Below, piece after piece: positions 11,701-25,263 of a DNA stretch of 64,000 bases. The first letter of the stretch is position 1, and the number at the start of each line of letters is the position of its first letter. The translations under genes were made by a program, and so were the position numbers. The notes beneath the pieces were generated by a model, which saw nothing but the letters and a program-made list of their open reading frames with translations, made no database searches and was not told the DNA's origin. Source of the stretch: Archilochus colubris (Eukaryota > Chordata > Aves > Apodiformes > Trochilidae). Location: contig CM041084.1 of the NCBI GenBank assembly GCA_023079485.1, positions 100,544,467-100,608,466 of the forward strand, read 5' to 3'.

Positions 11701-14310
11701 GAGCACTCATGACACCTAGCAGCACAGCTGAGTGATGGGGAATATATCTTCCATCTCTAGGTGGGTAGTGAACGTTTCTAGAAATAAAAATCTAACTCAA
11801 ATTATTTGCTGAAGTTACGAATTTGTCCACCTTAACTTCTTGTACAAATATACCTCTCCTAAACTTACTATCCTGTTATATAACTGGAGCCATTTTAAAT
11901 CTTTTGCACAGTTTCAACAATTCCCAGCCGAACCTCCATACAGTTTATGTACAAAAGATTAGAGTACTCCTTTTATATTGCAAATTGTAGCCTCAGCTCA
12001 ACACAGAATCTTACTGCGTTCAAATGAGACCCCTACTTGGAAATCCTCAGCTATTCTCAAAGTCCCTGTGCTCAAGAAACTTAAGATTCTGTCAATACTG
12101 AGGCAGCACAAAAAATAATTTGCCATCTCAGAGCCAATGCAGCTCTGAAGACACCAGTAAAACTTGCTCCTGTCAGTAAAGAGAGGAGGCAGAACCCAAC
12201 CACGAACCAGCTTCCCAAAGCTCTGTGATCTAATTCTAAACAAAAGACTTAATAAGGTTTAGACTCATAATACAATTAGGAATTTAGCTCAGAAGTTAGA
12301 CTACCTATTAACACTCTAACAGAGACAACAACCATATGAGGATTAAGGAGGCATCTTCTGCTCTCAGTATGGATGTGAACATATATTGCACTGTACTGAA
12401 TGCCATGAGCATGGCCAGCATCCTGCTTGTACACTGAATTTTCATCAGTAGCAACCATGTTTATAATTTGCACAATAAGCAGAGTGGGAACTTTCACACT
12501 CAGAGTACAATTTTAACTGATAAAAATACATACTGATAGCACAGAATACACTGTGTGTGCATTTAAACGTATTAGGAGTGCACAGAAAAACAAGGGCAAA
12601 AATTACCATGTTAATATGGACAAAACACAGGTTAATCCAAGGTCTGGATGCTATACAACATTTAACTGCATGATCTGAATACAGCAGCAGGCATTTTCCA
12701 AATCTTTTAATACAACATTTATTCTTTATCAATTAAGAAAGGAAGCAGATGTACATAATGCAAGAATCCGCAACATCTTCTTCCCTTAAACAGTGCTCAA
12801 AAGATTTAGAAATAGCATTCTACTTAATGTCCCTTTGTCCACACAGAAAAGAATTCCAGATGAATATTCAAAAGCAAGCTGAGTAGGCAAAAAACATTCT
12901 ACTTATTACCAAGGAATTAAAATTTCGATTTCTACATCTGAAAAGTGCTGTTCCAATTTCCAGAAAGCCAAACATGTAACTACATTTGTACAAAATGCTG
13001 GTATTGGTGTGTTCATGCTGACTTGTATTAACACCTGATTTACTTGCAATTATTACATCAACAGGGGCTTTCTGTAATTATTTTCATAGTATGCCTCAAA
13101 ATGACTGCATTCATCTGTAGCTTTGCACTTGTGTTTGTACCAGTAGTGCCAGTATTACTAATTCTTTTTAGCACAAAAAAACAAACAAACAACATCCACC
13201 AGTTTATTTTACACTCTGGTAAAAACTACTCACACAAACCAATATTATGAATAATGCCCATCTGGTCTGAAATGTAGATCTGGCCACACTATCTCATTCT
13301 CCATCAGCACTGCCTGCTGCTTCCATCAAGTGTTCAGTGAGATGACATTCAGTGCAAAGGAAGACTTAAACTTCTTTACTCATTTATAATACTTACTTTC
13401 CAACACATGCTTTGCTGCCACGTATGTTAGCACGCCCATGGGGCCATTCTAATCTTATTTATCCCAGGGGAAAAGAACCAACCAACCCAACAAAAAAACT
13501 ACACAAACCCGTTAGGAACAAGACTTAGGCAGTCATGAATTGTATCCCCAGGCTTCTACCACAGGCCCCCCAGAGGCTCTAGGGCTTTCTCAAAATGTAC
13601 ACATTGATCTCCAAACTGTATGAGCAACGGAGTGGTCTGTCAAAGGAGTGGACATCAAAGGAAATCCTAATCCAAGCTCCCATCTGCCAGTGTGGGCTCT
13701 CCTCTCAGCTCAGTCACAAGCTGCCCAAAGGATGGAGGTGGCAAAAGAAAGCACAAATTATTTATGATTTGCGGAACAGGGTGATGAGAAGCAGATATGA
13801 GCAGAGAAAAAAGGTGGCAAGAACACAGGAGGTGGCAGGTAAGCAATATATTCTTAAAGGTGTCCTGGTGGCTAACAGCTTTGTTAAATATGTATGTAAC
13901 TTGCTGCGGAATAGATGGTACTAAAGTGCAGATTTTAGATGGCACTGAGAGCAGGTAATAACCCTCCTTCTTCCTCTGCGCAAATTCCACAGTACACAGC
14001 TCTAGCAGATTACTATAATAGGCCAATTCTTTCTTTTATTGCTACACCACTGTGTAGAGTCAAAGCAGTGAAACCACGTGAATGGAGCTGCTGATTAATG
14101 TCACGTATTTGCTCAATGCCAGTTTCAAGCATACAGATCTGGTTTTTTTTTTGCTATTCTGCTCCTAAAGGTCCAGAAATACACATCATCTAATTCAGGC
14201 ATGTAAGAACAGAATTAACTTTTCACTGCTGCAAATCCAGTATGGTACTTTGCAGTTCGTAAAAATTAACAGCTGCAGTTCTGGAAAAGTGTGATTTTTC
14301 ACTCCAAGAA

Positions 14311-14420
14311 AGCGAGTGGTTCCCAAACTGTGGTACTCAAAATTCCTGTGATCCACCAACTACATACACTGTTTTGAAGCAAATAAGCCTGTCAGATACT
14401 ACTTCACTGAGGCAGATTTA
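14311..14420. mobile_element. Possible old hAT-type DNA transposon relic
   Basis: GAGTGGTTCCCAAACTGTGG at about 14314 resembles the terminal inverted repeat of old amniote hAT elements ('cagtggttctcaaactt'). I do not find a matching opposite terminus, so this may be a partial element or chance. Confidence 0.22.
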
Positions 14421-16439
14421 CCGTGGACCAATTCAGAAAACCATGAGCTCATATTAATTTTGAAATTGACATCTTTACAAATACAGACAGTTTTCACTAC
14501 AAAGTCTTTGGGTTCAGGCTACACATCAGAAACTGATGCAACTTTTGCGATGACTGCAACAGAACTGAAAGCCAAGCAGTAACTTGCACAACACAAGCTC
14601 CCATGTTGCAGCCTGAACTGCGACCCACCGCATGTCAACAAAGTCTTCAAAGTAGTTCCTGGCTGATGCCAGAATGACTCCAGAGCTGCTTCTATTTCCA
14701 TTCATCACTGAGTCATAATTGGTATCTTCCAAAATAAGAATTTAGATTTCCACATTCTGTGTCCGTTTTGCTACAGAAAGCAGGGAAAGAATTCTAAAAG
14801 CAGCAGACAATGCATGTACAATTTATGTTCCTTAATCTTCTTGAAGCAATCTGAGCCATTCAGCTAGGCAAAACGCAGACAGTCTTTGAACTTCTCAGTC
14901 TGACCATATGCAACACCTAAAGCTTCACACCCCTACTCCCAACTCAAAATTACTGTCTGCACTTCAAGACTCCAAGTCCACTATATGATAAAGTACAAGT
15001 GAATAAGGCTGAAGTGCACATTCAGTAATGGATGTGCCAGTCAATCAATGCACTATCACAGCAAAGTGTTGCAAACAGAAGAGCAGAAGAGTAGCTGAGG
15101 AATATTAATTCTTAGGGTGTTATTTCCACATCCTTTCCCTGAATGGATAATCTCATGCTAGATGGTGGGCTACAACTTGAAGAACATCTTAAGGCTTTTT
15201 ATGTTCACACCTTTTTGTGTTCATGTAAAGTTTTCTACGTAACATTTAATTCCCCAGTACTCTGGGATGGATGGAAGTAACTTTGTCTGTTGACTTTCTG
15301 GTAAACAATTGTACATGTAAAGATGAAACTCTGAAGCATTTGTGAGGGTCCTTTAAAAACCCCAATCCACATCTGCTGTTGCTGCATGGCTGCTACAGAA
15401 GAAGGTTTTTATTTGTCAAGAGCATGTTTCAGCCTAAGCCCTATGCAGTTTCAATGCATATTTTCTCTAAAGGGCACATGCTCGTTTCAAACATCCTTAA
15501 ATAAATAAAACAGTCAACCCACACTGTTTTCCAAACCTCCAGATGAAAATGCTAGGCTAATTCATGTAAATCCCTTACCAGCCTAGATTTGTGTAGGCAA
15601 TTCCAACAGTTCTTAAAGTAAAAATAAATAAAACACACCTCATGAACTTTGTATGTGGTCTTCAGTGCATGTGCTTTGCTGTCACTATAAACAGAAGGTA
15701 GCAAGGCTGGGCAAGACACAGGCTTCCATTTTGCATTTTCAACGTCAAGTTTTCAAACAAATATTCATTTCAGTTGTGCTTTGGTTTTGTTGTTTTCCCA
15801 TAAGACTCGTAGATTTAACCCCAAAAGGTTGCTTTCATATTTTCCAAGTTGCTTGCACAAGTTTTCTCCAGAGCTAAGACTGATGCAAGGTGGCATCTCT
15901 TAGACAAAGAGGGCAGCAGCTGCATGGTGCCTTAAAATTATTAGTGGGACAGCAACTTTTCTTACATAACTGAGAAATTCAGTAATAGCTGTCGCTGCAG
16001 AGGTTAAAAACAGCCTAAGTGATGTGTTACACAAAGTAGCTATACTGAAGTGTTGAATCCTGTGCTTTGCAAAATAATCTTCATCTACTCTGAACAACCC
16101 AGAATAGGTAACATTAAAGGAGAAAAAACTACAGCAATTCTCACTCATTAATATGAGAGCTACCCCAAAGACTACCACTGTTTCTGGAAATATCCATAGC
16201 TGTCTCTCTCTTCCATACGTATGACAGTATTTAAGTACATTGTGGAGTTTCTAAGGAAAATTAAATTTACACAAATGGTAAATTTGCTCAGATTTTCTCT
16301 AAGTACTTTGGGGGGTGGGGGGGAGGGCTCTGTTCTATCACCTCCTTCATTTTTTATTAAATGGAAATCTAGCAAATTTCTCAAACGTGAAAAAGAAATC
16401 CTACTGGTCAAAACTAAACAAAAATAACTGGAAAGCCTG

Positions 16440-16560
16440 GCTATGAAGATCTTAATGCATGTTTTAGTCAAACACCAGAGCACAGATTTAAAATCCAGGT
16501 CTCCCACACCTGTGTAGGAGTTCTGATCACTAAGCAACTGACTGCTACAACAGGAGTTAA
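16440..16560 (-). mobile_element. Probable tRNA-derived (MIR/CORE-like) SINE relic
   Basis: Read on the minus strand the block has TGATCAGAACTCCTACACAG, then GTGTGGGAGACCTGGATTTT and AAATCTGTGCTCTG. This follows the head of amniote tRNA-derived SINEs, which read roughly 'ctcacctgggatgtgggagacccaggttcaaatc', including a decayed RNA polymerase III B box. It lies antisense in the window and so in sense with PTPRM. It is too diverged to give clear ends or target duplications. Confidence 0.45.
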
Positions 16561-18057
16561 AATATATATCTGTCTTCTTCATGCTGTGCTCTAGTGGTAT
16601 GATTCATGTTAGGCTCTGTCATCCCAGTGTGGAACCAGAAAAATCCCCAGGCTCAGAGAAAAATCTTTTCCTGGTTAAGATTATCTGACACATCTTAAAA
16701 CAGTTAAGTAAGAGAGATCTTATGCTATCAAAATAGTAATCACTTACAAAAATTGCAGTCAAAAGAACACTGCTGATCCTGAATTATACTGTATAGCATC
16801 AAAGTAATTACAATAGATTATATATAGTCCTATACAGACAGAGAAACAGTGTCAAATCTTGAAACAAATTTCCTTGTAAGTTTCTACCAAGCCTCTGAGC
16901 ACACCCTGCACAGGCTGTGGACTTGTTAGGAAACTTCTAAACTGAACTTGTAACCGAGTTTATTTACTAGAAGGGTGGAACAGGGAATAGACAATAATGA
17001 CATTTTTTTTTCTTTTCATATGAAGCAAATACACAAACCATGTAAGAAGAAAGAGCAGGTGTACCAGAGAAGTAAGGAGAAAAGAGTTATGCCTGACCTG
17101 GGGTATAACTGGAGTTCACTGAGGTGGAAAGTGACTTGCATGTTTGTTTTCAACTTCTGGCTGAACTGTTTGCTACAACAGTGTAAAGCCATGAATGTGA
17201 AAATAGCTGAAAGGATATGAACAGGAGTTTCTCTGCAGGTAGAGGACATTGTGAATCCCTTTAGGAAATCTCTGCCTCTGCTTAAGTTATAACCTGGTAA
17301 TAATTTTTTTCAAAACAGGAGATTCTTTCTCTAACCTCAGAAACTATGTAGACTTGGTAACCAGAACTTAAAGATGTGCAAGTAGTTTATAATTTATTGG
17401 TCAGAAATTACTGTACCACCCATATCAGATTTACTCTCAAAATAAGGAATTGTGTGACCTTCAGGGAAGAAGAAAAAGAGAAAAAAAAAAGAATACTGCA
17501 ACCACCCACGCTGCAAGTACACCATGAAAAATGCAAAAGTCTGCTAAAAGGTAATAATCAATCTACTTTTTAGGACACAGACTTATAAACTGATGCATAC
17601 ATTACAAGCATATATGCAAATATAGAGAAGCATGCCACAGATAGAATTTATATCCTCAGTCTAATTTATATTGACCAGAATAACAAATGTGAAAAGCTCC
17701 TCTATTCAAGTGAAAAAACCTGTAAAAACAACTTCATTTTGAAAACCTCAAGACATTCACAGTCCACTATCCATCCACTTGAAAGTGCACAAGAACTCAT
17801 GTAATATCTTCCTCAACCTTATGTTAGAACCTCATCAGCACAACTGAACAGTTCTTTCATCTAATCGGCCTGCCTTTATGCAATACAGAATTAAGAAAAA
17901 GGGATACAGACAAAAATATTTTATCTGGTATATTAGTTTCAAAAAAAAGTCTAAACAATATCTGACTTTAGATTTAGGGATAAATGATGTAATAGGATTT
18001 AGGGGAATAAAGCACAATCATTCTGAAAACATCCCCGATATAACTGTCATAAACCAC

Positions 18058-18140
18058 AAAAAAACCCAAAACAACAACCAAAAACCCACAAATATAAAAC
18101 AAACAAACAAACTGCAAAAAATCCAAAAATATAACAAAAA
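18058..18140 (+). repeat. A-rich low-complexity tract
   Basis: AACCCAAAACAAC, AAACAAACAAACAAAC and related units over about 80 bases. The frames through it are Lys/Asn/Gln-rich and not genes. Confidence 0.75.
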
Positions 18141-18297
18141 CCTTAAGAAACAAACCCCTCACTTTTCTAATACAGGCATGTGATGCTGTATTAGATTCTC
18201 CAAGAAGATGAAAAGCTGAAGGGATGAAAGAGGTAATTATCTGTTAGTTATTAAAGAGAAAACTCACATTTCGTGAGACTAATAAAATGGTGCTCTA

Positions 18298-18383
18298 AAA
18301 TATATTTTATATATATATGTATATATATATTATTTCTATTATATATATAACAGAATAGAATTAAAAAAAAAAAAAAAAAAAAA
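18298..18383 (+). repeat. (TA)n microsatellite followed by poly(A)
   Basis: About 50 bases of alternating T and A (18298-18350), interrupted by TGTA and TTTCTATTA, are followed after a dozen bases by 21 consecutive A. The TA blocks on either side of the interruption are self-complementary and could form a hairpin. Confidence 0.88.
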
Positions 18384-20686
18384 GGAGGGGGAAGCCAATC
18401 TACCCCTCAAAAAACCCTACTGCAATTTAAGGCTCTCTAAATCAGGGCAGAGCATGCATGGGGCGGGGGGGAAAAAGGGGAAAACAAACACACTCATAAA
18501 CAAAATGCTGGTTTTACAATATTCTACAGGGAAAAAAAAAAGATTCATTAACATCATTACACTTAATCATATGTGTAAAGATAATCAGCTATTGCTATGT
18601 AAAGCTGTCAGAAGTCACATCCAGGCTTTGAGTATATTTTTAGATGAATGTATCTAAAACTAAGATGACAAAAATATGAAAATGTGAATCTTTAAATATC
18701 CGTTTCTTTTTTCCAGATATACTTCGGATACCTTTAGGACTTCAGCTTTTTTTTCCAATCCTCTCTCCCAGTACGGTTCATCTCTTACACTTTTTCAGAA
18801 AATGTTTTACCTTCTTCCCATATTTCCACCCTAAACACCCCAATTCTACCCTGTTTTCAGAACCCCTTCCTGATAATCCTGCCGTGGTTTTGTGTGAACA
18901 AATTCAGTCATTACTTTGTTTCCTACCATTGCTCCTTAGGTGGCAAAGGGGCACTGTGGAGTCAGGGGGTTGTTCTGGTTGAGCCGCTTCTTCCCTATTC
19001 CCTGCACCTATTTAGCCACAGTATGTGTGTTAGAGGCATAAATACACCTTTACTTTTACTGTTACTAATCTCAGAAATTCAGGCACAAAAATGTCTTTCC
19101 TTCATTTCTAAACCATGCGTGGGGACTGATTTACCCTCTGTACCTCCTTATAACACTAATGGAAGTCACATGGTTTAAAAAGCAGTATAATACATTGTTC
19201 CAAAATCAGTACAGAATCTCACTGACAGCAACACCATTTCTGAAAATGTTTATTTTGAATGGAGCCAAAAGCTTCTGAGTAGATTGCAAGAAGACACTTA
19301 GTCACACAACACTTAAGCTTTTCCTTAGGACAAGGATCAATGAAGATGGTTGATACAGCCTTATCAGATTCCTACAGAAATGGTCCCTTCCTTCATGCGT
19401 TTTATTGTGTTGTTTGCTATATTAGAGCATTCATTCCTCCTTCTGCTGAATACTAACACTGATACTGAAATCAGCATTTCTAATTAGAAGTGCAGTTGTA
19501 TTATGATCACATTGGTGCAAAAAAGCCACCAATGGATTAAAATACTCTAGGTCACAAAAATCCATCATGTATTTTCACATCTCCCCAGCTCCAAATACAC
19601 CTATACTCTCATTAAGCCCAGTTTACAGCCCTTCCTCTTTCTATGCTTGGAGAAGTGGATTTAGAGATGCAGCTACACCTAGTGATCAGCAGCAGCTCAC
19701 AGCAGGCAAAACTCATGAAAGCACTACAAAAATCAGAAAGAAGCAAGTGAACATAGTGGGGTGAATAAATTGACATAGTAAAATGTATTGATAGACTATT
19801 TTTTTTTTCTTTTTCTAAATATATGACCATATGCACTAAATTAAGTTTAGTATTTTTTTTAAATCCTTTTTAATAGATTGATAATGTAACTTATTAAAGT
19901 CAAAAATACAGATCTGGAAGTTATCAGTAAAATCATCTGAAATAGAGAAGACTCTCAACTTTTCCCAGTGAAACTGAGCAGATAATCCAGCTGCACGCAT
20001 ACACAAACAATTAATTCCTGGAAAAATTTACACAAAAGTTGTTAACATGAGCTGAAGGTTCATAAATGCATGTCATTTTCTGGGGAAACAACTTTAAAAC
20101 TTAGTGATGCAGCCAGTGATAGTGATGAACCTTAAGCACAAAAGAGTTCTCCCTCTCAAATAGCATTTCCTTTAGCATAAACTTCACATAAACATGTGAA
20201 ATACAGGAGGAATTCACAGGTCCTGACCCCCCCTCAATATCACTGGGCTTCGTTCTAGGAAGTCTGCACCTATTGTCTTCCCTTAGGTGAATCAAACAAC
20301 CAGAGCTGAACCAATTGTCTCAGCAGCAATGTCTAGAACTGACCTGACCACTGGCAACTGGGCTGTCTGACACATTCACTGACCACCTCCTTGTATGAGC
20401 AAGCTCACATGAAAAATAAATAATCTCTTCATTCCTTCAGGTTAGATTCAAATGACATTCAAGAGATAGAGTTCAGAAGCTTACTTGCTCTATCCTTACA
20501 TGTTCTGTGATTTGCCTGAGGATTTGGTCTCTCTAGCTGTCAATCCAGCAGTTTCTGGGAGCACTTAATAAATTATTTTTTCATAAATTCTATGCTGCTA
20601 CTTTGTTTCATGACAGTATGGTTTGTTCTCTGGTGGATTCTGACAACTGCTAAATCATGAGATCAAATAAACATCATAGGATTTTT

Positions 20687-20696
20687 CCCCCCCCCC
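20687..20696 (+). repeat. C homopolymer of 10
   Basis: Ten consecutive C in AT-rich intron sequence, following five T. Likely to be length-variable and error-prone in assembly. Confidence 0.75.
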
Positions 20697-23600
20697 AGCG
20701 TTACTACATCCTTGTAATATTTTGTAGGATTCATTTTTTAATTTCTGATGAAGTTTTGCTATTAGCTTTTAACATCACAAGACCATAGTTGCTAAATTAT
20801 TTTTTTTTAAAAACCCACATATCTACAATGCAGTTTCTTTTTTGACAAACTGCTACCATGTCTAAAGCCCTGAAGCATGCTCAAGTACTTTCCAGTTTAC
20901 GGACGAACACAAGCTATATTTCATTTGTTTCTAACTGTGAAAAGTTAAAAAAAAAAAAAAAACAAACAGGCAGATATATTTAGAAGCCAGTTCTTCAACA
21001 TGCTTCCATGAATTTGCTGGAGTATTTTACATATGAATACTCCTAGGTATGAAACACAAATCGACGCATTCACCTGACAGTGAGAAGTTGGGTTTGACCA
21101 TCTTCCCTCACAGCTCTCACAGTTTAGCAAAGCCAAGTCCACACTATGAGCTTTACCTAGAGTGGTTTTGTTGAGAAGCTGACAGATGTGTCAGCCACCA
21201 ATAAAGCTGAATTTTCACTAGCATATGTTACTTAGGAGTTATTTAGGAAGTGCAGGAATATGGACTTGATGGATGGGTGGAGAGGAAAGAAAGCAGGTGG
21301 AATAAGCAAAGCAAGCAATAGCAGAATTTTTTAAAATGAGATATAATCACACCTGAAACTCTTTGGTGGTAAAGTGATTAGAATAGCCATTAAAGCCTTC
21401 CAAACAGAGATCCTGAATACACTGGGAAAACTTTTTAAACACAGTTAGTCATACAAGATTTTTTTATTAGTTTCTATACATCTCTTCAATTGCCAAGTGC
21501 TTCATTTCAACTATGAAGACTTAACCTATATTCTTTCTTTTCATCTTCCCTCTCTGCAGTCAACAAGGATCATCAATGTAAGTTTCAACTTCAGCACGTT
21601 AAACTTCTTCCTTACATGTGTTTTTGGAAAACATGATTCTTGCTTTTAGAGTGCCTACACCCAAAAATGAAACAGGAACATAACACGCACCTCTTCAGAA
21701 TGCAAGTTTCTGTATTTTTAAATCCATTAAATAGCTTGATGACTTCTTTTCTCTACGTAAATCCCTTAGCAGTCACTAGGAAAAGTACTTTTGCATTTTC
21801 GTTTAGCACTTTTCATCATTACTGCCCCTAGTCCCAGTGCCAAGTTCATTATGAATGTCTTTCCTACTAGCACTTTTAGTCAGTCCTTCAGCCCATCTGT
21901 ATCTCTATCTCACTGTAACAGGACTCATCAATTTTCAGAGAAAAACTAAAACTTTTAAAAGCAACATGACAAAAAGAGTGTGTTAATGTACAACCACGTT
22001 GCTTTCCATAGCAAAGAAGCATATAGCAGCCTAATAATAAAACTCTCCCTCAGTCAGACTCAGGTTATAAGCAAGAAGCACCAATTCCAGAATTCAGGCT
22101 GCCTGCAAATTTACATCTATCACTACACAATGCCTTCACAATAACATAGTTTCTGAATTCATTTACCCATCTCTTTACCTTCTATTTTAGTTCCCCATTT
22201 TGGTATGTGACAGAACTCATCTCATCCAGACCCTTTATTTTTACATAAGACACAATATTTAGGCTTACAATGTCCCCTCCAACTTTCCACATCTCTACGT
22301 TTGACCTAAATCCCTTACAGGAGGGATTGCTTTCCCTAGCCTGAATAATCTACCAAGGAGATGAAGAAGGAACACGGTGGAGTAGGGTGGCATTTCATGT
22401 GACAAGTACACCACATCTCAAGAACTTTTGCAATATTAGAATTCAGTATTCACATGGGATCCCTTAAGAATATTTATGTTAAAATTATAAAGAAAAGCTG
22501 CTAAGTTAGATATGCTACAGTTTCTCAGAAAGCAACTATATTTGTTTGAAAGCACTAAACCCAAAATTACCCTTGCAGGAAGACCCTTGCTACTTTTTAA
22601 AACTTAAGCAGCATTGACCACTTAGGACAATGTTTTCAGTAACATCTCTGGAATTCAGTTTCTTCAGACCATTTGCTTCTTTAACTCATGAATCCAGAAT
22701 TTTAAATTCTTTAGTTAAGGACAGAGAAAATCTCATTGTTATTAACGTTAAGCTGCTTTCAGAAGATTACTTAAAAGCTTCCAGACCTTAAAAAGCCACG
22801 ATCTGATCTTTCAGTAAGATTATTTTCTAAATAAGAAACTCAAATAAAACAATAGCTGATGGTAATTGAGGACCAGTCACTGTAAAATAGATCAGTCATT
22901 TCAGAGAAGGATAAAAATAAAACTGGAACTATAAATGCCAAAGATTACTTATCTCACCCACTGCTATTCTTTGCTTAGAACATATGTAGAGTTGGTTTGC
23001 TTTCTTTTTTCTTTGTGTTTTTCAACTTTTTATAGGTTAGTCATGTAGCCATGTAACTCCTGTCTGCAACAAGGAACAGCTATTACAAGAGATAACTACC
23101 TAGCTCAAGGATGGATTTTTCTGTAATTTAGTTCCTATAAGAGTGATGCATCAAGCTTTTAACAAAAGCAACACCAATTTTTTTTCCCCTAAGCAAAAAT
23201 CACTCTCAGGCATGCACTTCAAATGGTTAACCACAAAAATGGAAATGTCATCAATTTTTTCTGAGTGCCAAGAATCAATATGAAAAAAACCCACAAACTT
23301 GTATGTGTCTCTTCACAAATTACTTTAAATTCAATATTTAACATGTATGTACATACCTATACAGAGAGAAAGCAGGCCAGATTCTCCATCCCATGACATT
23401 ATCTGCAATCTCACTGAAGCATGTAAATTACAGCCTTTGTTATTCAGTAATTGGGGAGGATTGGAATCACACCTTTTGAATACCTGTATGCAGAATTCAA
23501 CTCCAAATTGTGGCTTTTATCGCAGTTCTTTTCACACTGTGGGGCAATGGAAATGAACACAACAGACACAAAACTAACACTAATGTGGGATTGCTCTTCA

Positions 23601-25184
23601 GCAACACGAACAGCATATCACATGCACCATTCATGTGAATATCCAGGAGAAGAAGAGTTGCCCCAGCTTAACTTTTAACAAGTAAGACAGTTCATATAGG
23701 TCAGCAATGGGTTATGGATTTATCTTTAAGAAGTGTTCACTGAAGCCTGGATACTAGACTTCCAGTATTAGTAAGTTACAGGGCTAATATACACGAGTTC
23801 AGTTCCCTAATTCACTGCAGAGCATAGGTTCATCCTATTGTGAGTGTTTGTAAAAGATTCCATCATTATTATATATCACCTCGGTAAAAAAACATTTTCC
23901 TGCTCGGGGATCTTGTGTCTCATCTGCAGTAAAAATGCTGGAGAGAAATTAGGGGAAATGCAAATATGAATACAAAAGGTCCCTGGAACCTTACATAAAA
24001 TCAGAATTGTTTAATGTTTAAAGAAGTTTATAAGAGACCACCAATTCTTAGCCATAAAACTTGGTTTATCTACAGTGCCAGATAGAAGCAACATGTAATG
24101 TACAAAATACAAACTATTCTGCAGCCTGAGCAACAAGGAAAGTCAAAAGTATTGCTTCCCACCAGATCAAAGCACAGTTCGCAAGAACTGAGGACCAGAT
24201 GTCTTCAATTTAACGTGCTTTTCAGATGCACTCAATGTTAGGAACAAAACAACAAAAAAATCTTTGCAGTGAAGCACACAGGACTATTTCATAACGCAGA
24301 TTTCCTCCTGAAATTACGGGTTTCTTCAACATCTAAATAGGACAGGGGTGCAGGCAGAGGACGGGGGACCAAGAAGATGACTATATGCAAGTCTAGGACT
24401 CCAAGGATCAGAAAACGCTGTTGACAGAGCACTTTGCCGGGGCTCTTCCCTGGATGCGACCCCTGACACCCCGCAAGCACCTTCTGCCCCCCAATATGAC
24501 GGGTGTGGGGGCTATAGAAAACGAGGGGCCGGGGCCCCTTCGGCCCTGCTGACTTTTCACAGCAGCCCCTACGGGCAACGCAAAAGCTGGGGACCTCCGG
24601 GGCCGAGCGAGGAGGAGCCAGGCAAGCAAGGCGGCGGGGCACCCTCCCGAGAAGCACCGCAAGTTTTCCTTCCCCTTCGCAAGCTTCCTCGCCGGGGGCC
24701 CGGCGGCGGCTCCTCACCTCCTCCCTCGCCGGGGCAGCGAGAAACTTTCGGGAAGTCGACGCGGAGAAAAGCCGGAGCCAGCCAGAGTCCCACCCGTCCC
24801 TCCGGCCCTGCCCTCCGGCAGCCAGAGCCCCGCCAACCCCTCTCCCTTCTCCTTAGTGCCTTTGGCCCGTCAGGAAGGAGCACAGGGGCGCAAACCTAAC
24901 AGCATCCCCCCCACCGCCACCTCCTCCGGACACTTTTTCTCCCCCACGTACGAGGCGGCTGTGAACTGTCAGCCTCGCCAGGGTGACGGCACGGAAGCAA
25001 GCAAAGGAAGAAAAAAAAAAAAAAACAAAACCAAAAAACCAAACAAACCCTCCCCCCCAAAAAGCCCCAAACCCAACAGGCTCCCAAATTGCAGCACTTC
25101 CCTCCTTGTCCCTCCGCCACCACCACTTCCCACCCCATCCCGCCCGAGGCAGGGCTGCCCGGCCCCGGTGCAGACGAGGCGGCT

Positions 25185-25194
25185 CCTTACCTGT
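25185..25194 (-). other. PTPRM: Splice donor of PTPRM exon 1
   Basis: Read on the minus strand the junction is ACAG|GTAAGG, an almost perfect vertebrate U2 donor. It splits a codon after its first base (phase 1), as expected where this exon joins the MAM-domain exon beginning with glycine. Confidence 0.88.
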
Positions 25195-25263
25195 GAACGT
25201 CTGCGCTCCCGCCGCCAGCAAAAGTCCGGCCAAAGTAACCAGGCAAGTTCCAACTTTCCCCAT
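25191..25263 (-). CDS. PTPRM: PTPRM coding exon 1 (signal peptide exon of receptor tyrosine phosphatase mu)
   Basis: The exon encodes 24 residues plus one base. It begins MGKVGTCLVTLAGLLL and continues AAGAQTFT, then splits a glycine codon at the donor. From memory, human PTPRM exon 1 has the same length, the same phase-1 ending, the same GTCL.TLAGLLL core and a similar TF(S/T)G end; I count about 15 of 24 identical residues. Signal peptides of the paralogs PTPRK and PTPRT, as I recall them, do not fit. The layout is a short polar start, a hydrophobic core at residues 8-18, and probable cleavage after the AGA at 18-20. PTPRM is a homophilic adhesion receptor of the plasma membrane with MAM, Ig, fibronectin III and two phosphatase domains; all of those lie on later exons outside this window. 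The ATG has A at -3 and G at +4. The call rests on a short peptide plus gene structure, so it is strong but not absolute. Confidence 0.88.

Larger units (their letters stand above)
6104..24289. other. Long gene-free intron stretch
   Basis: About 18 kb of AT-rich intron. Apart from the possible hAT and SINE relics and the simple repeats listed, I recognise nothing definite. The longest frames (149 residues on the minus strand at 10756-11205 and 136 residues on the minus strand at 16172-16582) have no recognisable domain, and the second overlaps the SINE relic. An AT-rich segment near 7980-8190 looks like a possible conserved enhancer and is treated in the findings. Confidence 0.55.
1..25190 (-). 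other. PTPRM: PTPRM intron 1, first part (continues beyond the window)
   Basis: Everything on the low-coordinate side of the exon 1 donor is inferred to be intron 1. I recognise no exon with the GGCLFDE-type start of the MAM domain and no other PTPRM exon. A very long first intron is normal for this gene in other vertebrates. Repeats inside it are listed separately. Confidence 0.75.

Noticed and set aside
16172..16582. 136-residue frame on the minus strand
   Set aside because: It runs through the SINE-like relic and a G-rich low-complexity segment, and no family is recognisable.
1..25190. PTPRM exon 2 (start of the MAM domain)
   Set aside because: No frame with the expected GGCLFDE-type start was found. 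Intron 1 therefore exceeds this window.
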